Source: Tyto alba (taxonomy: Eukaryota; Chordata; Aves; Strigiformes; Tytonidae). Taken from it: DNA of 64,000 nt. The position numbers were made by a program, and so were the translations under genes. Shown in pieces: positions 59,504-64,000 of the stretch (position 1 is the stretch's first letter; every line of letters begins with the position of its first letter). The DNA lies in assembly GCF_018691265.1 (NCBI RefSeq), contig NW_024881329.1, positions 4,030,001 through 4,094,000 on the forward strand, written 5' to 3'. Below the pieces are notes generated by a model. That model did not search any database and had not been told where the DNA came from. It saw nothing but the letters and a program-made list of their open reading frames with translations.

Positions 59504-62500
59504 TTGTCCTTGACGGCTGATTTCTGGTTGAGTAAAGGACAGAACATCTGGTTCTTGAAAAAGATATGAATAGGTGGAATGTGATTCTGCTGCCTAACTT
59601 CTTACCGAAGGCCTTAGAGTTTGTTAGACAGGTGCCCACTTCAGTGGTACATAAACAGTTTTCTATAAAATTAACAGAAGTGTTATCTGGAACAGGACAG
59701 TGTAAAATCTCTGGCTCTTAGAGGTGATCTAAACTTGAAAATGTAACTTGGAGAAAAGCCCATCTTGAGTATTCAGCTTCGTCATAGAATAGGGAGAAAA
59801 TAGTCTTTCTTTTTTTTTTCTGCAGGCATTGTTGAGTTCTGATGCAAATTCCATGCAAATTACTGACCCTGGAAACACTATGGGGGCAATCTTTACGTAG
59901 GCATGAACAATTTATCCAATGTACTAAGGCATAAATAGTCTTGGTTTTGACATCAGACATGTAAGAGTTTTTTCAGGTTACTTGTTTCTGGAGCAAATGC
60001 ATTTATTAAAGTCATTACACAAAAATCTGCTTTACGGTTATTCTTCACTAACCTTTTCCCAGGAGATTGACTATCATTATTCCGAGGTAGTTGGTTATTT
60101 TCTGAATTAACTTTTGTCTGGTCACTAGAGGATGCATCTTCTGTATGATTTGATAAAGGGGGCTTGAGCCATATCTTTGAAAGTAACAGAGGTGTGTGTT
60201 CAGTGATCCCACAAAATGAGAAATATCTATACCTATAGGCATGCAGGCAGCTTCTAAACATTCTTTGCCCTTCACCACCTTAGATTATGTACTTAGCATC
60301 CTGCTTTTGGTCATATAAATACGCATGTAGAAATGAATATAATTAATCAAATAGTTATTCAAACTATTCAATTTTAAAGCATGTGTGCACTGTGGTTTTT
60401 TTTTTTACATTCATGAACACACACCACCAATGTTATGATTTAAGTATATTCATAAATATATTTAAATAAATATCTTATTCTTTTTGTTGATTACATTTTT
60501 TATCTCTACTGATCTAGTGAAAAGCGGAAATATTTGCTTTTGGAATTATAGTCACACTTACCTACATGGTCTTCTCTTAAGGAAGCATAGTGACAAGCAG
60601 GCTTTTATTTATAGCAGACAGGGAATTTGCTGAGTTTCACTAGGGAAAAAAAAAAAGAGAGAGGGGAGGAAGGGAGGAAATATACTAAATAAAAATATAT
60701 ATATTTTTTTTTTTTTTGCAAATCCAGGAACTAGAAACCTTGTAATCTGCAAAGCAATTTTTTTGGCCCTCCAACAAGAAAATGTACCACAGAATAAGGA
60801 CAGAAATTTTGTTTGCATTTCTTTCCTTCTGTATGAAGAAAACACAAATTGTAGCCCATATCCTCCAAACGTTTTGGGTTTGGTTTGGTGTTTTTTTTCA
60901 GATTTCATCTTGGAATTCTGTATTATTAAAATATAAGTTTATAAAGGAGGGTCTGTCAGAGTCTTAACTGCAGTGGTGCTCCTAGTGCTACTACAATTTT
61001 ATATGTGTTTCATTATATGTTGTACATAATTTCAGTATATGATGTACACATTCCTAAACATTAAGTATATCCTATGAAATAATGGCACCTCATAAAAAGG
61101 GATCATTTTCATACTAATGATATACTTAAGCTATTCAGAAACGAACTGAGCTCACAACTTATTTCCTGAGGCAGGATTTGGGGATATATTTAATTTAAAT
61201 GGGGCAGCCATAGTGAGTTATGAATTGTGAAATGACCACTATGTTTACCGCTTAAGAGGTGCAAAATTGTTAATTGATACATCAAGTCTCCCTTACCAAG
61301 TAAATTCTCACATGTTGCATGCCTGTATTCTCAACAGTTAGATCCAAAAAGTGATCTGCACATGTTTAGAAACTTTGAAATGTTGTCTGCTGAAAACTTT
61401 GCTCAGCCTTTTAAGAAGAAAGTAAGGTGGTGTTTTGTTTTGTTTTTTTTTAATGGCTCAAATTCACTCATCATTGAAAACTGATGTCTTATTTGGCATA
61501 AGGTAAAATGCGACTGTGAAATCACTTCTCGATGTTCCTCAAATTTCTGCTTCTCTTCTTTACCTCCTTGCCTTTGCTTCCAGTAATGGACTTAGAAGAA
61601 AGGAAAGAATTCCTACCAAAATTTAAGGATCACAGAAGGTTGGAGATGCATATTCTGTATTGCTTCACAGTCATGCGTCATTTCTTGTTTGCTTTTCTTT
61701 TTTCTCCTACCCTGTGTTTGTACTGTTAAGGTGTCTTTACACTGCACATAGAAAGTTTAAATTTAGGAAACAGTAGTCCCACAACAGACAATACTGGAGG
61801 CTTCTGTTATCATTGACCGGCTCTGTTAGCATCCATGCAGGTTTCAGAGCCTTTAATTTCTATAATCTGTCTGGGACAAAAAATTAAATCTCAGCTTCTG
61901 CTGAGGCCTTCCGGTTTTTAGGATTTTATTGAAAATTTTCACAACATTTGATTCTTTTGTTTGTTTGTTTTCTCTAAAGACCTAATTCTGAAACTGTGGA
62001 TCACTAGGATTATTTTAGTGTTTGTTTCATAAAAAACTTTTCACTACAGATAGCTTAGAGGAAGGGCAGGAAATGAGTGCAAGTTGCAAGGTTTTCTCTG
62101 TCAAATCATTATCAAAAATGAGGCTTAAAAAAAACCCCTGCAAGTGTCACCACACTTAGGTAAAAGATAAAAATTAGTATTTCTTCTTCTGAGAGTTTTC
62201 CTTCAACTTTGACTTACTGAATTTCTAGTGACTAGAGTTAGAGGATCTTGGTGTGAGAGCAAATTATTTGTTTGACCTTCTCCATGCATTTGAAGCTTTT
62301 TTTTTTTTTTTTTCTTCATAACCACCGTGTAATTTATAGGACTGTGGAAGGAGTTGTGAGATAATCTGTTTCTCTGAGACAGTGTGTATTGAAGAACTTC
62401 CATCTTTATTTGAAAGAATAATGGTCAAGAAATTAGACTTACATTGTTGCACCCTTGAAATAATATGGTGAAATTTTAAATAAATAACAATGAAATAATG

Positions 62501-64000
62501 TTAATGACAATGTTAAATCAAGGAAATTCTCAGTGACAGTTAAACCTAAACCATTAGTCAGGTGTGCTCTAGTGATTGTTTTAAATATCAGATTTACATC
62601 AGAATCTGATTTTCCTGGGGTTTTTTGGGGGGGTCAATACTCTGTGGATCAGTTATTGTACTCCACTTCCATGTGACCGAGGTGCATGTGTGGTCATACA
62701 TGCCTTATATTTTTAAGAGGGTAAGGATAGTTTCTCAATATCTCTCCGCTCCACCATCCATGTGTTTAAGGGTTCCAGGATACACTGAGAAGCACGTTCT
62801 CTTGTGCACTGCGGGGTTCCTAGCTGCTTTAAATGACAGTTTTAAATTAGTGCCTCTGCTTTCATTTTGCTGTGTTCCTTTCCATCATCCGTTTCAGCAG
62901 TGAAACTTGACTTGGTGTGTATTGCAGTCTAATAATGACTTGCCTTAGGAGCTGTCTGGCCTTGTGCCACGAGCAATCAAAGTGTCATTACTCGGTCGTA
63001 ATATGTAAGTTGCCGTATCTTATTGCAGCGATAAGGAAATTTCGGAGGGTGAGGAAGGAGGAGGAATAGGAACGTACAGTGAGAGAGGAGATGTGCCCTG
63101 GAAGAGAAGTAACTGTATCGGTTTTGGAATTAGGCATATGTTCCTCACATTGGCAAAAATAGCCCATAATAGTTCAGAAAGTTTAGTATTTTTCATTTAT
63201 CCAGCTGAGTTGAGATAGTTAAGATAAGAAAGGAGGCTTTTGTTTTCAGAAGTGCGGCATGCCCCTCAGCCCAGACCTTTGAGCAGAGCAGGTACCGGGA
63301 GGCTGATCCAGCCCCAGGGGATGGGTTCCCATGCTGACAAGTCGCTGCCTTCTCTAGTCTGAGTGTTACAGTCAGAAAATAAAATGGAAGACCAAACTGT
63401 CATGCCGAGTCACTCGAAAGCTTACTGCATCTGAGAAATACCAGAGAAAACTTAGGAACCTGGCTTGCTTAAGTGGTTTTGTAAATCCTATCTGGCTGTC
63501 TAGTTCTGCATCTATAAGCATGCAATTATTCTTATTTTTAATCTGGCTGCCAGACTGGCAATTTATTTCACAAACCGTCACATAACATGTCTGTTTCACG
63601 CTTTAAGAAGAAATATATGGGTAAGTAAATCTCTGTAACTCACGCAAACATTGTTTTTATCTTTTGCTTTAGTAAAAAGCTTCACACAGCAGTAGATGAG
63701 GATACAGGGCCAGGAGCATAGAATAAGATTTCTCAGAAACTCATATTAACTAACATCATGCACATTGAGTTAATGGAATCTTGTCGTCACCTGTAAAATT
63801 TCTGTCAGCAAACATCTGGGTTAGATTGAACTTCCCAATAAACTGTGTTATAATTGACAGGGCACAAAAGGGTTTGTATGTATAATGCTGAGACAAGAGT
63901 TCTAAGAATCATGGTGTTCTCCAGACTGTCATCTCAAAGAATTAAAATATCCTCAAGAGGGAGATGGGCTCTTTCTGTAGAACTGGACTTGACTTTGGGA
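59504..64000. other. Unassigned non-coding DNA
   Basis: No gene or known element is recognised. T runs lie at 60704-60717 and 62297-62313. A good-looking pyrimidine tract and CAG at 61540-61583 is followed by a short open stretch without a donor site; I do not call it an exon. Confidence 0.45.

Noticed and set aside
61540..61730. Splice acceptor-like pyrimidine tract and CAG followed by an open stretch starting with MDLEERKEFLPKF
   Set aside because: No good donor site follows before the stop codon, and the peptide matches no family I know. A terminal exon is conceivable but unsupported.

Overview
This window looks like non-coding nuclear DNA from a bird. I find no protein-coding exon of a host gene, no tRNA or rRNA gene and no CRISPR or bacterial feature. 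The bird assignment rests on the mobile elements. The only long recognisable coding relic is a CR1-type LINE reverse transcriptase. There are also two LTRs whose sequence I recognise from general familiarity with neoavian genomes (not from a search). Repeat density is low, the background is AT-rich, and there is no L1 or Alu. It is probably a long intron or an intergenic stretch; the sequence does not say which.

Layout. 1-7660 is mostly unassigned AT-rich DNA with a short MIR-like scrap, a (GT)12 microsatellite and a degenerate palindromic element near 6.85 kb. 7.66-7.98 kb holds an old minus-strand CR1 3' end. 10.16-11.34 kb holds the best-preserved element, a plus-strand CR1 ORF2 fragment in three frames carrying most reverse transcriptase motifs but lacking the CR1 3' end. 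18.38-18.46 kb is a second palindromic relic. 18.89-20.19 kb is a minus-strand endogenous retrovirus 3' LTR with adjoining internal sequence, and 21.30-21.76 kb is an unrelated minus-strand LTR. A CpG-rich patch of about 450 bp lies at 28.28-28.74 kb. A C-terminal CR1-like relic lies at 31.5 kb and a 24-base G run at 31.86 kb. A 210-bp foldback element with three nested inverted repeats lies at 37.61-37.83 kb. MIR-like scraps occur at 44.70 and 47.54 kb, a purine-rich tract with an A-rich tail at 46.34-46.63 kb, and a third palindromic relic at 59.43 kb. The remainder is unassigned.

None of the elements appears able to move on its own. The CR1 copy is frameshifted and truncated, and the retroviral pieces show no coding capacity. 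The two most interesting items are the foldback element at 37.6 kb, built of four alternating copies of one module, and the recurrence of one palindromic family at 6.8, 18.4 and 59.4 kb. I found no convincing new biological system. Family names are from memory of repeat consensus patterns and need a RepeatMasker or Dfam search.
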